Below are positions 25,011 through 33,497 of a stretch of 64,000 nt of DNA, one piece after another; the stretch's first letter is position 1; the number at the start of each line of letters is the position of its first letter. Below the pieces are notes generated by a model. That model ran no database searches. It was not told the origin of the DNA and worked only from the letters and a program-made list of their open reading frames with translations. Source of the stretch: Streptacidiphilus albus JL83 (lineage in GTDB: Bacteria; Actinomycetota; Actinomycetes; Streptomycetales; Streptomycetaceae); the NCBI RefSeq assembly GCF_000744705.1, contig NZ_JQML01000001.1, positions 3,234,017-3,298,016 on the forward strand. Direction: 5' to 3'. The position numbers and the translations under genes were made by a program.

Positions 25011-27115
25011 CGGCCGGTCGTCGCCGCCCTCGCCGCCCCGCCCCCGCGCCCGGCCAGCCGGCGCAGCCCGGACCGGCCGGAGCCGCCGACGCTGAGCACC
25101 ACCGGACGCGCGGTGAGCATGGTCCCGGCCTCGTTCAGCAGGCCCAGCGCGGCCCGGCCCCCGGCCGCGCCACGGGCGTCGCCGAGCGCGGCGCGCAGCG
25201 CGATGGAGGCCTCAAGCTCGGCCCGCGCGCGGTCGAACGCGCCGGTGCTCAGCGCCAGCAGCCCGAGCTCGTGGTGGAACCACGCCTCCTCGGCCACCGC
25301 GCCGGTCTCCCGTGCCGACTCCAGGCCGAAGCGCAGCGCCCGCTCCCACTGGCCCCAGTTCAGCGTGAGCGCGAAGGAGGGCGCGGCGGCGCGGGCCAGC
25401 AGCACCACCGACGCGTGGCGTCCGGCCTCGCGGTCGGCGTACATGGTCGCGAGCAGGACCTCGGCCTCGTCGGCGATCTGCTCCTCGCTCACCGAGGCGT
25501 GGCCGGTCCACCAGGCGAAGTGCTGGGCGGCCTCGCGGGCCGGGTCGGAGCCGGTCCACTCGTCGGCGAGCAGCGCGGCGACCCGGTCGGTGAGCCGGTG
25601 GTGGACGCCGGCCGACTCGGCGAGCCCGGCCTCGACCAGTTCGTCCAGGGCGGCCTCGCCGTGGCCCACGTCGATCAGCGCGGGCAGGTGCGGGGCGGTG
25701 GGGCACTCACCGCCGAGCGCGGTGGCCAGCCGCAGGGTGCGCCGGGCCGGCTCGCTGAGGCCGCGCGCGATCCGGGCGGCGGGGGCGGCGCTCTCGGCGA
25801 CCGAGGGCAGCGGCACCGGGTCGGGCGCCAGTTCCTCGGCCGGGCCCTGCTGGTTGCTGTGGTAGGCCTCGAAGCCGCCGGGGGTGGGCCGGGGCCCGCC
25901 GTTCACCGGGTCCACCAGCAATCCGGACAGCCGCTGGGTGTGCAGCAGTTGCACACCCTCGTCGGCCGACTCCAGCCCCTCCCAGTCGGTCCCCGGCAGT
26001 CCGGCGGCGAGCGCCTCGATCGCGGCCTCCCGGTGCCGCAGCAGCGCGGCGGCCTGGACGAACCGGATCGGCAGCCCTTCCGACTCGAACCAGAGGTCGA
26101 CCGCCCAGGAGCGCTCGGTCTCGTCCAGGCCGCGTCCGGCGAGCCGGGTCAGCAGATTGAGGCTGGCCTGCCGGGACAGCCCGGGGACGGTGACGTCCTC
26201 CATCCGCGAGGTGGCCAGCGGTGCGGCGACCTCGGGGGTGGTGGCGACCAGGAAGGCGCACTCCGGCGCGGTGCCGAGCAGTTCCTCCAGCGCCTCGCCG
26301 CCGAAGGCGAGGTCGTCGACCACGACGATCGCGCCGACGCCGCGCAGCAGCTCCGGCAGCTCCTCCCGGCCCGGGCGGAGGCCGGGGGCGCGATGGGTGG
26401 CCGCGAAGAGCTCCTGGAGCAGGTCGGCGGGGGTCCGCCGGTGGCCGGTGAGCTGGACCACCCCGGCCGGGGCGAGGCCGGCGCAGGCGGCGGCGACGGA
26501 GTCGAGCAGGGCGGTTCGGCCGGAGCCGGTCGGACCGACCAGGCGGACGCAGCGGCCCTGGCTCAGCCGGTCCCGCAGCCGGTCGCCGAGGGCGTCGCGT
26601 TCGAGCAGGTGGCCGGTGGCCGGGCGGGGGCGGGGCTTGGCCTCGGCGGCCACCAGCACCGGTACTGGGCGCACTCCGGGCGGGCAGGGGACGGCGGTAG
26701 TGCCGTCGGCGGCGTTCACGGTGACCAGCAGGTCGCCGACGACCAGGGCGCCGGTGCGGCTGCGTCCGTCGTTGGCGGGCTCGGCGGAGGAGTCGGAGCG
26801 GTGGAGTTCGGCGGCGGGCGGCCCGGTGCGGGCCACCTCGGTGGAGGCGGTGCTGCCGTAGCGGACCGGGAGGTTGGCACTCGACCGGTCGGCGGGTATG
26901 GACTCGCGCCGGGTCTCCGGGTCGACCGTCGCCATGGCCTGCGTCTCGGCCCAGGCGCGCTGCGCCTCCTCCGGGCCGAGCAGACCGCCCGCGCCGCTCG
27001 GGTCCGGGTGGGCATACCCGTAGTCGGCCGTGGTCTCGTTCTCGGGGCTGTTCGCGTTCTCGCGCGGCGACCGCTCGGCCGAGCCCTCGCCCTCCCCCAC
27101 CAGATGCGGGTTCAT
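25007..27115 (-). CDS. STAND-like P-loop NTPase, large regulatory ATPase
   Basis: The 702-residue product has an unconserved N-terminal region (1-165), an AAA/STAND-type ATPase (about 165-420) with Walker A GPTGSGRT and Walker B AIVVVDDLAF, and a helical C-terminal part (about 500-680) resembling TPR repeats, with ALAL and LALST-type helices. The ATG at 27115 has AAAGAGGAAC upstream. Its stop overlaps the next gene, whose frame supplies a transmembrane helix, so the intact protein probably ends in the membrane. Ligand and output are unknown; STAND ATPases usually act as switches or scaffolds. Confidence 0.75.
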   Translation of the reverse strand: MNPHLVGEGEGSAERSPRENANSPENETTADYGYAHPDPSGAGGLLGPEEAQRAWAETQAMATVDPETRRESIPADRSSANLPVRYGSTASTEVARTGPPAAELHRSDSSAEPANDGRSRTGALVVGDLLVTVNAADGTTAVPCPPGVRPVPVLVAAEAKPRPRPATGHLLERDALGDRLRDRLSQGRCVRLVGPTGSGRTALLDSVAAACAGLAPAGVVQLTGHRRTPADLLQELFAATHRAPGLRPGREELPELLRGVGAIVVVDDLAFGGEALEELLGTAPECAFLVATTPEVAAPLATSRMEDVTVPGLSRQASLNLLTRLAGRGLDETERSWAVDLWFESEGLPIRFVQAAALLRHREAAIEALAAGLPGTDWEGLESADEGVQLLHTQRLSGLLVDPVNGGPRPTPGGFEAYHSNQQGPAEELAPDPVPLPSVAESAAPAARIARGLSEPARRTLRLATALGGECPTAPHLPALIDVGHGEAALDELVEAGLAESAGVHHRLTDRVAALLADEWTGSDPAREAAQHFAWWTGHASVSEEQIADEAEVLLATMYADREAGRHASVVLLARAAAPSFALTLNWGQWERALRFGLESARETGAVAEEAWFHHELGLLALSTGAFDRARAELEASIALRAALGDARGAAGGRAALGLLNEAGTMLTARPVVLSVGGSGRSGLRRLAGRGGGAARAATTGR

Positions 27116-27271
27116 GTTCCTCTTTCGCCCCCGGGTCACGTACGCAGCGCGCAATGCGGGCACATTCTCCCGTGCGCGGCCGACAATCCGGTATCGGAGC
27201 GCAGACTGTTGCACACTCTTCACCAATGCCGCACCCCTGGCCAGAGCAGGTGACGGACCGGGGACGCGCCG

Positions 27272-27610
27272 TTACCCGGCAGCAACCGGAAGCGGCGAGT
27301 CCGGCAGATCGGGGGCATAGCCCTCGATCGCCAGGATGCGGTGCAGTTTGGTCGCCGTCAGCAGCCGCAGCAGCTGCGGCGGAACGCCGCGCAGCACCAG
27401 CCGCCGCCCGCCGCGCCCGGCCCGGCGGTGCGTGCCCATCAGCACCCCGAGGCCGGTGGCGTCCCAGGACTCCAGTCCGGCGAGGTCGATCACCAGGTCG
27501 CCGCAGCCCTGGTCCACGGCCTGGTGCAGCACGGAGCGGGCGTCGGCGGCGGTGCGAACGTCGAGCCGTCCTTCGATGGCCAACTCGTCGTGGTCACCCC
27601 TGATCCGCAT
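27272..27610 (-). CDS. STAS-domain protein, anti-sigma factor antagonist type
   Basis: The 112-residue product is a single STAS domain with the pattern LVIDLAGLESWDATGLGVLMG. In anti-anti-sigma factors a Ser or Thr after the Asp is phosphorylated by a kinase; here the site reads Asp50-Ala51-Thr52, so Thr52 would be the phospho-acceptor. GGAGGAACTGGC before the ATG is a strong site. It lies upstream of the NTPase gene on the same strand but a 156-base gap separates them. No kinase partner is in the window. Confidence 0.85.
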   Translation of the reverse strand: MRIRGDHDELAIEGRLDVRTAADARSVLHQAVDQGCGDLVIDLAGLESWDATGLGVLMGTHRRAGRGGRRLVLRGVPPQLLRLLTATKLHRILAIEGYAPDLPDSPLPVAAG

Positions 27611-27822
27611 GCCAGTTCCTCCGTGGTTCGACGTACGACCGACACAGGGGTCGCCCGGTGCTTCTCTCATCTGACGCGGAACCAGCGGTCGAGGTTGCTG
27701 GCCACAGCGATATCTGACGGGAAATCACTCGATCGGACGAGTGGAAGCCGCCCCGGATCGCAAGTACGGACGATTATCGTGCAAACCAATGATTCGGACA
27801 GCCCCAGGTGATCAAGCTCACC

Positions 27823-27842
27823 CGGGGCGGTGACCCGCCCCG
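27823..27842 (-). terminator. Terminator after the 3-hydroxybutyryl-CoA dehydrogenase gene
   Basis: CGGGGCGG (27823-27830) and CCGCCCCG (27835-27842) form an 8-base stem with a TGAC loop, six bases past the dehydrogenase stop on its strand. A second weaker dyad, GGTGA/TCACC, follows at 27808-27822. Confidence 0.6.
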
Positions 27843-27847
27843 AACAG

Positions 27848-28711
27848 CTACTTCACGGCATCCGGGTGGGCGTAGAAGCCCTGCCCGGTCTTCCGGCCCA
27901 GATCGCCGGCGGTGACCATGCGGGCCATCAGCTCCGGTGGCGCGAACTTCTCGTCCTGGGTCTCGGTGTAGATGTTCCGCGCCGCGTGCAGCAGGATGTC
28001 CACGCCGGTCAGGTCCGCCGTGGCCAGCGGGCCCATCGCGTGGCCGAAGCCCAGCCGGCAGGCGGTGTCGATGTCCTCGGCCGTGGCCACGCCCGACTCG
28101 TACAGCTTGGCCGCCTCCACCACCAGCGCGGTGATCAGCCGGGTGGTGACGAAGCCGGCCACGTCCCGGTTGACCACCACGCAGGTCTTGCCGACGCCCT
28201 CGGCGAAGGCCCGGGCCGCGGCCAGCGCCGCGTCACTGGTCTTGTAGCCCCGGACCAGCTCGCACAGCTGCATCATCGGCACCGGCGAGAAGAAGTGGAC
28301 CCCGACCACGGACTCCGGCCGCTCGGTCACCGCGGCGATCCGGGTGATCGGGATGGCCGAGGTGTTGGTCGCCAGCACCGCGCCCGGCTTGGCGATCCGG
28401 TCGAGCGCGCGGAAGACCTCCTGCTTGACCTCCAGCTGCTCGAACACCGCCTCCACCACCAGGTCGGCCCCGGCCACGGCCTCCAGCTCGGTGGTGGTGG
28501 TGATCCGCGCCAGCGCCGCCTCCGCCGCCTCGGCGCCGAGCTTGCCCTTGGCCACGAACCGCTCGTAGGAGGCCGTGATCCCGGCCACTCCGCGCGCCAG
28601 TGCCATCTCGGTCACATCCCGCAGCACGACGTCGTAGCCCGCCTGGGCCGACACCTGCGCGATGCCCGAGCCCATCAGCCCGGCACCGATGACGGCGATC
28701 TGCTCGGCCAC
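27848..28711 (-). CDS. 3-hydroxybutyryl-CoA dehydrogenase
   Basis: The 287-residue enzyme has the NAD-binding motif GAGLMGSGIAQ at its N-terminus, the catalytic region VGVHFFSPVPMMQLCELV, and the family motif GFVTTRL followed by the C-terminal dimerisation domain with GRKTGQGFY. It oxidises (S)-3-hydroxybutyryl-CoA to acetoacetyl-CoA, the substrate of the acetyltransferase at 8.9 kb. AGAGGA precedes the GTG start. In this family the preferred cofactor (NAD or NADP) cannot be settled by eye. Confidence 0.93.
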   Translation of the reverse strand: MAEQIAVIGAGLMGSGIAQVSAQAGYDVVLRDVTEMALARGVAGITASYERFVAKGKLGAEAAEAALARITTTTELEAVAGADLVVEAVFEQLEVKQEVFRALDRIAKPGAVLATNTSAIPITRIAAVTERPESVVGVHFFSPVPMMQLCELVRGYKTSDAALAAARAFAEGVGKTCVVVNRDVAGFVTTRLITALVVEAAKLYESGVATAEDIDTACRLGFGHAMGPLATADLTGVDILLHAARNIYTETQDEKFAPPELMARMVTAGDLGRKTGQGFYAHPDAVK

Positions 28712-28865
28712 GGTGGTGTCCTCTCGTCCTTGAGTGAGTGCCCCCGGGAGGAATCTAGCGCCCGGAGGCCCTGCCCCCTATGACCGGGACCACTCCACCG
28801 GCACCGATCCGGAAACCTGCTCCTCGACAGGCATGGAGCGGCTCCGAACGAACGAGAATAGAGGG

Positions 28866-29186
28866 GTGAGCCGAATCGATCCCCTGCTCCAACTCGTGCT
28901 CCCCTTCGTCGTGGTGGGGGCCCTGCTGCTGCTCTTCCGGTGGACCGCGCGCGGCGGGCGCTCGCTCGCGCCGCGCCCGGCGCGGTCCGGCGCGCCCGAC
29001 GAGTACGGGCTGCTGGCCCCGGTCGCCGCCCCGGCCGACGGCCGCGAGGCGCTGCGCCTCGCGGCCCTGCTGGAGCAGGCCGGTGTCCGGAACACCCTGG
29101 TCGAGACCACCCAGGGGCTGCGGATCATGGTCTGGCAGGACCAGGCCCCGGCCGCCCGCGACCTGCTCCAGGGACACAACCACTAG
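28866..29186 (+). CDS. Small single-pass membrane protein with DUF2007-like domain
   Basis: The 106-residue product has an N-terminal transmembrane helix (about residues 7-25, LQLVLPFVVVGALLLLF), an Arg-rich stretch and a small soluble domain (about 58-104) reading ALRLAALLEQAGVRNTLVE and IMVWQDQAPAARDLL. That domain resembles the putative signal-transducing DUF2007 fold, but I hold this only loosely. The start is uncertain, since only AGAGG immediately before the GTG is present. It is divergent from the dehydrogenase. Confidence 0.6.
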   Translation: MSRIDPLLQLVLPFVVVGALLLLFRWTARGGRSLAPRPARSGAPDEYGLLAPVAAPADGREALRLAALLEQAGVRNTLVETTQGLRIMVWQDQAPAARDLLQGHNH

Positions 29187-29199
29187 TGCCCGGCCGGGC

Positions 29200-30714
29200 T
29201 CAGCCCTCCAGGTGGTCGCGCACGGCCCGGAAGGCGCGGGCGACGGCCTGCCGCGCCTCCTCGCCGTGGTCGATCGTCTCGAAGCCGTGGTGGCCCCCGG
29301 CCACGTCGACCACGTCGACCACGACCCTGGCCGCGGTCGCGGCGTCCAGGAACTCCGCCACCGTCGCCGCGATCTGCGGCATCTCCAGCTCCACCCGGGT
29401 CAGCACCACCGGCAGCGGGCCGGACCGGCCGACCGCCGCCACCGGGCGGAACCGGGACCGGGAGAGCCCCCAGCTCGGCAGCGGGGCGAGCACCGGATAG
29501 GTCACCGCGAGGCAGCGCAGCCACGGCGGCGGCGCCGCCAGCCAGTCCGCCGTGAGCAGTCCGCCGCCGGAGAAGAACCACAGCGCGATCCGGTCCCGGT
29601 CCACCCTCGGGTCGGCCCGCAGCTGCTCGACGGCGGCGGCGACCGCCCCGGCCGACCGCTCGAAGTCGCCCAGGGCGTGCAGCGGGTGGTCGACCACCGC
29701 GCCGACCAGCCCCTGCTCGGCCGCGTACCGGCCGTAGCCGGTGAAGGTCGCCGAGTCCCGGGGCGTGGGCCGCGCCTCCGCCGGGAACGGGCCGCCGTGG
29801 ACGAAGAGCACCGCCGGGCGCGGGCCCTCCGCCCCGGGCCGCTCGTCCGGCAGGTGGAGGTCGAGCTGTCCGACGCGCTCGCGGGGCCGCTCCGGCAGGT
29901 CGAGCAGGAAGGCGCCCGGCCGGTCGGACGGCGTCGGCGCGGTCAGCCGCTGCCCCTCCCCGGCGGCCGCCCGCAGCAGCACCTCCGCCAGCTCCTCCGG
30001 GCAGGAGAGCATCGGCCAGTGCCCGGTCTCCAGCTCGAAGAGGCCCACCCGGGGGTCGGCCAGCGGCTGGAGCCGGGGCTCCCCGGTCCGCAGCAGCATC
30101 TGGACCATGGCGATGCTCGACCCGCCGGCGGTGCAGAGGATCCCGGTCGACGGGATCCCGGCGGACTTCCCGGTCAGCCGCAGCGGCTCGGTGAAGGTCC
30201 CCAGCGGCTGCGGGGCGGACGCTGCCACCAGCCGCTCCAGCGCCTCCGCCGGGACCCCGGCCACGCTGCCGCCGAAGGGCAGCTCCTCCGGCGTGGGCGG
30301 CGGGACCAGCCGGGCCGCCCCGGTCCGCTCCGCCCGCTGCCGCAGCCAGTCCCGGACCGCCGGGTCCGGCAGCAGGTCCAGCACCGACTCGCCGTCCTGC
30401 GGCAGCCCGGCGTCCAGGTAGACGATCCGGGCGATCCGCTCCGCCCGCACGTCGGCCGCGCCCAGCGCGGGGTGGATGCCGTAGCCGTGGCCGACCAGCA
30501 CCAGCTCCGGCGCCTCGACCGCGTCGATCACCCGGACCAGGTCGGCGACATGGGTGCCCAGGTCGGTGTCGGGGCCCGCCTCCGCGCGGCGCTCCCCCAG
30601 GCCGGTCAGGGTCACCGGGTGCACCTCGGCGCCCGCCGCCCGCAACCGCTGCGCCACCCCGTCCCACACCGCACCGCCGGTGTAGCTCTCCGGCACCAGC
30701 ACGAAAGCCGTCAT
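29200..30714 (-). CDS. Fusion of two alpha/beta-hydrolase domains, the first lacking its nucleophile
   Basis: The 504-residue protein has two hydrolase domains. Domain 1 (about 1-250) resembles plant-type methyl-ester hydrolases and starts MTAFVLVPESYTGG; its nucleophile elbow reads GHGYG, with Gly77 where the catalytic Ser belongs, though His232 (TGHWP) is kept. Domain 2 (about 260-500) starts LDLHLPDERPG, has an oxyanion-type HGGPFPAE loop, the elbow WFFSGGG with Ser382 and a C-terminal GGHHGFE histidine, so it looks catalytically intact. GGAGGAG precedes the ATG. A MerR-type promoter for it lies at 30779-30809. It could be a binding plus esterase pair; the substrate is unknown. Confidence 0.8.
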   Translation of the reverse strand: MTAFVLVPESYTGGAVWDGVAQRLRAAGAEVHPVTLTGLGERRAEAGPDTDLGTHVADLVRVIDAVEAPELVLVGHGYGIHPALGAADVRAERIARIVYLDAGLPQDGESVLDLLPDPAVRDWLRQRAERTGAARLVPPPTPEELPFGGSVAGVPAEALERLVAASAPQPLGTFTEPLRLTGKSAGIPSTGILCTAGGSSIAMVQMLLRTGEPRLQPLADPRVGLFELETGHWPMLSCPEELAEVLLRAAAGEGQRLTAPTPSDRPGAFLLDLPERPRERVGQLDLHLPDERPGAEGPRPAVLFVHGGPFPAEARPTPRDSATFTGYGRYAAEQGLVGAVVDHPLHALGDFERSAGAVAAAVEQLRADPRVDRDRIALWFFSGGGLLTADWLAAPPPWLRCLAVTYPVLAPLPSWGLSRSRFRPVAAVGRSGPLPVVLTRVELEMPQIAATVAEFLDAATAARVVVDVVDVAGGHHGFETIDHGEEARQAVARAFRAVRDHLEG

Positions 30715-30778
30715 CGCTGTCTCCTCCTACGCTTCGGACCTCACGGCGGCCGCCTCCCGGCCGTCCGTGCCCGCCTGT

Positions 30779-30809
30779 ACCGTAGGAACTCCCCCTGAGG
30801 GAGGTTCAA
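30779..30809 (-). promoter_or_regulatory. MerR-type promoter of the two-domain hydrolase, 19-base spacer
   Basis: On the minus strand, -35 TTGAAC (30809-30804), a 19-base spacer and -10 TACGGT (30784-30779) are arranged as in classical MerR-activated promoters. The spacer carries a dyad CTCCC-TCAGG-GGGAG, the expected binding site of a MerR dimer. The merR gene is divergent, so its product probably activates the hydrolase and represses itself from the same site. The dyad also overlaps the merR ribosome-binding region. Confidence 0.75.
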
Positions 30810-30812
30810 GCC

Positions 30813-31733
30813 GTGTTTCCCGATGGCACCTGGAGTATCGGCGAGCTCGCCGAACAGGCAGGCACCACCGTCAAGACCGTCCGCTTCTACTCCGACCGGG
30901 GCCTGCTGCCGGAGGCGGGCCGCAGCAGCGGCGGCCACCGCCGCTACGGTCCCGAGGCCCTCGACCGGCTGCGCACGATCCGCTCGCTGCGCTCGCTCGA
31001 CCTGCCGGTCTCCGAGGTCGGCCGGGCGCTGGAGCAGGAGGCCGCGCTGGAGGACGCCATCGCCGCGCGGCTGCGCGAGCTCGGCGGCCAACTGGCGGCC
31101 CTGCGCTGGCGCGAGGCCGCGCTCCAGTTGCTCCGCGACTCCCCGGCCGAGGAGCGCGCGGACCGGCTGCGGCTGATCGGGGCGATCACCACCCCGCCCA
31201 GCACCGCGCCGATGGCCCGGTTCTGGCGCTGGCTGCTGCCGCCCCGGCTGCCGCGGACGCTGCTCTCCGCGATCATCGAGGAGGCGGTGCCGCAGCCTCC
31301 GGGCGACCCCTCCCCGGCCCAGGTCCTGGCCTTCGCCCGACTGCACGCCCTCACCTCCGCCGCCCGGCCCGAGCTCTGCCGGCCACAGACCTCGGTGCCC
31401 GACCACGGCAGCCGTCCGGCCGTGGTCTACGAGGGGCTCAGCGAGGCCTACGCCCTGGCCGGAGCCGAACTGACGGCCCGGCAGGCGCCCCGGGCCGGCG
31501 ACGCGCTCGACTGCTTCGTCACCGTCCACGCCGACGCCCTGGAGGCCGCCGACACCCCGGCCTTCCGCCGGCAGCTCGACGGCTTCCTCCGGCGGACCGC
31601 CCATCCGATCATGGACCGCTACTGGCTGCTCGCGGCCGAGGCGGCCGGGGGCCAGGACGCCGGCCGGCCGACCATGGGCGCCGCCCACGACTGGCTGCAC
31701 GCCGCCCTCCGCGAGCAGCCGGCCGAGGCCTAG
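30813..31733 (+). CDS. MerR family regulator with helical effector domain
   Basis: The 306-residue protein begins with a MerR winged helix-turn-helix (WSIGELAEQAGTTVKTVRFY, then SDRGLLPEAGRSSGGHRRY), a coiled linker (about 75-125) and a roughly 180-residue C-terminal domain that resembles that of MerR proteins with small-molecule or TipA-like effectors but has no conserved metal cysteines. The GTG start has GGGAGG upstream. It faces the hydrolase gene, whose promoter carries the 19-base MerR spacer. It ends in a CTAG shared with the convergent pterin dehydratase stop. Confidence 0.9.
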   Translation: MFPDGTWSIGELAEQAGTTVKTVRFYSDRGLLPEAGRSSGGHRRYGPEALDRLRTIRSLRSLDLPVSEVGRALEQEAALEDAIAARLRELGGQLAALRWREAALQLLRDSPAEERADRLRLIGAITTPPSTAPMARFWRWLLPPRLPRTLLSAIIEEAVPQPPGDPSPAQVLAFARLHALTSAARPELCRPQTSVPDHGSRPAVVYEGLSEAYALAGAELTARQAPRAGDALDCFVTVHADALEAADTPAFRRQLDGFLRRTAHPIMDRYWLLAAEAAGGQDAGRPTMGAAHDWLHAALREQPAEA

Positions 31734-32062
31734 AGCGTCCCGCCCCGGGCCGGCGGCCGGGGCGTGAAGCCGTGCGCCGCGCAGGTCTCGCCGAGGCGGT
31801 GGGCGAGGTCGGTGTCGCGCCAGGTGATCCGGTCGCCGGAGTCGTGGGTGCTGAGGGTGAAGCCGACCCGGTTGTAGGTGATCTCCACCGTCGCGTGGTG
31901 GTCGGCGCTGTCCTCCAGCGCCGCGATCGAGGCGTAGAGCTCGACCGCCCGCGCCCGGTCGCCCCGGTATTCGGCGGTGAGCGCGTCCCCGGTCCGGCTC
32001 CAGCCAGGGAGCGTGGTCAGCGCCTGGGTGACGGCGTCCTCGTCCAGCGGTCGGTCGCGCAC
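31730..32062 (-). CDS. Pterin-4a-carbinolamine dehydratase-like protein
   Basis: The 110-residue product has the dehydratase signature in the form DHHATVEITYNRV, then TLSTHDSGDRITWRD. The usual Pro after the two histidines is Ala. These enzymes dehydrate 4a-hydroxytetrahydropterin after aromatic hydroxylation; in bacteria without such hydroxylases, related proteins can have other roles. AAGGGG precedes the GTG. It ends four bases inside the convergent merR gene. Confidence 0.82.
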   Translation of the reverse strand: MRDRPLDEDAVTQALTTLPGWSRTGDALTAEYRGDRARAVELYASIAALEDSADHHATVEITYNRVGFTLSTHDSGDRITWRDTDLAHRLGETCAAHGFTPRPPARGGTL

Positions 32063-32106
32063 GGCGGGACCCCTTCCACACGGTTCGGGCGGGAGCCGGC
32101 CCGTCC

Positions 32107-33399
32107 TCAGTACGGGTCGGGGTCGGGCTCGCGGGTCACGTCCGCGCCCAACTCGGTCAACTGTTCCACGAAGCCCGCGTAGCCGCGATCGATGTGGTGG
32201 ATCTCGGAGACCAGGGTCGGGCCCTCGGCCACCAGCCCGGCCAGCAGCAGGCCCGCACCGGCCCGGATGTCGGTCGAACGGACGGGAGCACCGGACAGCC
32301 GGGGGACCCCGCGCAGCACCGCGTGGTGGCCGTCGGTGCGGACCTGGGCGCCGAGTCTGGCCAGCTCCTGGAGGAAGACGAAGCGGGCCTCGAAGATGTT
32401 CTCGGTGATCATCGACACCCCGTCGGCGACCGAGTTCAGCGCGGCGAACTGCGGCTGGAGGTCGGTGGCGAAGCCGGGATAGGGCAGGGTCACCACGTCC
32501 ACCGAGCGCGGGCGGCGGTCCATCACCACCCGGAAGCTGTCCGCCTCGGCGGTGACCTCGGCGCCGGCCGCGACCAGCTTGTCCAGCGCGATCCGCAGAT
32601 GGTCCGCGCGGGCGTGCTCGATGGTGACGTCGCCCCGGGTGATCACCGCCGCGACCGCGAAGGTCCCGGCGACGATCCGGTCCGAGAGGGTCTCGTAGGA
32701 GACCGGGAACAGCCGGTCCACGCCCTGGACCTCGATGGTGGAACTGCCCGCCCCGCTGATCTTGGCGCCCATCGCCTCCAGCATCCGGCAGAGGTCGACG
32801 ATCTCCGGCTCCCGCGCGGCATTGTCGATGACCGTTCCGCCGCGCGCCAGCACGGCCGCCATCAGGATGTTCTCGGTCGCGCCGACGCTCGGGAAGTCCA
32901 GTTCGACGCTGGCCCCGGTCAGCCCGTCCGGCGCGGAGGCCAGCAGGAAGCCGTGCTCGTTGGTGATCACCGCGCCCAGTCGGGTGAGACCGTCGATGTG
33001 CATGTCCAGCCCGCGCGAGCCGATGGCGTCACCGCCAGGACGGGCGACCTTCACCCGTCGGCAGCGGGCCAGCAGCGGACCGAGCACCGCGATCGACGCC
33101 CGCATCCGGCGGACCAGGTCGTAGTCGGCCTCGTGCCCCGGTTCGGCCGGGACGTCGATCAGCGCGGTGCCGGTGTGGTCGCCGGGCGCGGTGGACCAGT
33201 CCAGCGTCACCGTGCAGCCCATCCGCCGCAGCAGCTCGGCCATGATCTCCACGTCGAGGATCCGCGGCAGGTTGCCCAGCCGGGTCTCGCCCTCGGCGAG
33301 CAACGCCGCCGCCATCAGCTTCAGCGCACTGTTCTTGGCCCCCGGCACCCGCACCCGCCCCGCGAGCCGCGCACCGCCCACCACCCGCAACCGTTCCAT
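32107..33399 (-). CDS. murA: UDP-N-acetylglucosamine 1-carboxyvinyltransferase with Asp in place of the active-site Cys
   Basis: The 430-residue enzyme starts the committed step of peptidoglycan synthesis by moving enolpyruvate from PEP to UDP-GlcNAc. N-terminal [18 protein letters not shown] and the C-terminal [11 protein letters not shown] motif are typical. In the mobile loop the position of the fosfomycin-reactive Cys is Asp124 ([11 protein letters not shown]), as in Mycobacterium MurA, which makes the enzyme fosfomycin-insensitive. Also Gly130 takes the place of the usual Pro. The position beside pduO and the ATP synthase operon matches mycobacterial gene order. TAGGCT lies 8 bases before the ATG and no Shine-Dalgarno is present. 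It could be one of two MurA copies in the genome. Confidence 0.92.
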   Translation of the reverse strand: MERLRVVGGARLAGRVRVPGAKNSALKLMAAALLAEGETRLGNLPRILDVEIMAELLRRMGCTVTLDWSTAPGDHTGTALIDVPAEPGHEADYDLVRRMRASIAVLGPLLARCRRVKVARPGGDAIGSRGLDMHIDGLTRLGAVITNEHGFLLASAPDGLTGASVELDFPSVGATENILMAAVLARGGTVIDNAAREPEIVDLCRMLEAMGAKISGAGSSTIEVQGVDRLFPVSYETLSDRIVAGTFAVAAVITRGDVTIEHARADHLRIALDKLVAAGAEVTAEADSFRVVMDRRPRSVDVVTLPYPGFATDLQPQFAALNSVADGVSMITENIFEARFVFLQELARLGAQVRTDGHHAVLRGVPRLSGAPVRSTDIRAGAGLLLAGLVAEGPTLVSEIHHIDRGYAGFVEQLTELGADVTREPDPDPY

Positions 33400-33407
33400 G
33401 GCCAGCA

Positions 33408-33413
33408 AGCCTA
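33408..33413 (-). promoter_or_regulatory. Candidate -10 element giving a near-leaderless murA transcript
   Basis: On the minus strand TAGGCT is followed by 8 bases and the ATG at 33399. No ribosome-binding sequence lies between. Confidence 0.45.
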
Positions 33414-33497
33414 TCGGCCCCACCGCCACCCCTCGGACACCCGTACGCAGCCCGCAACCCATCCGCCGTTCGGGTGAGCCCTCGGCCCGAGGGCCGG

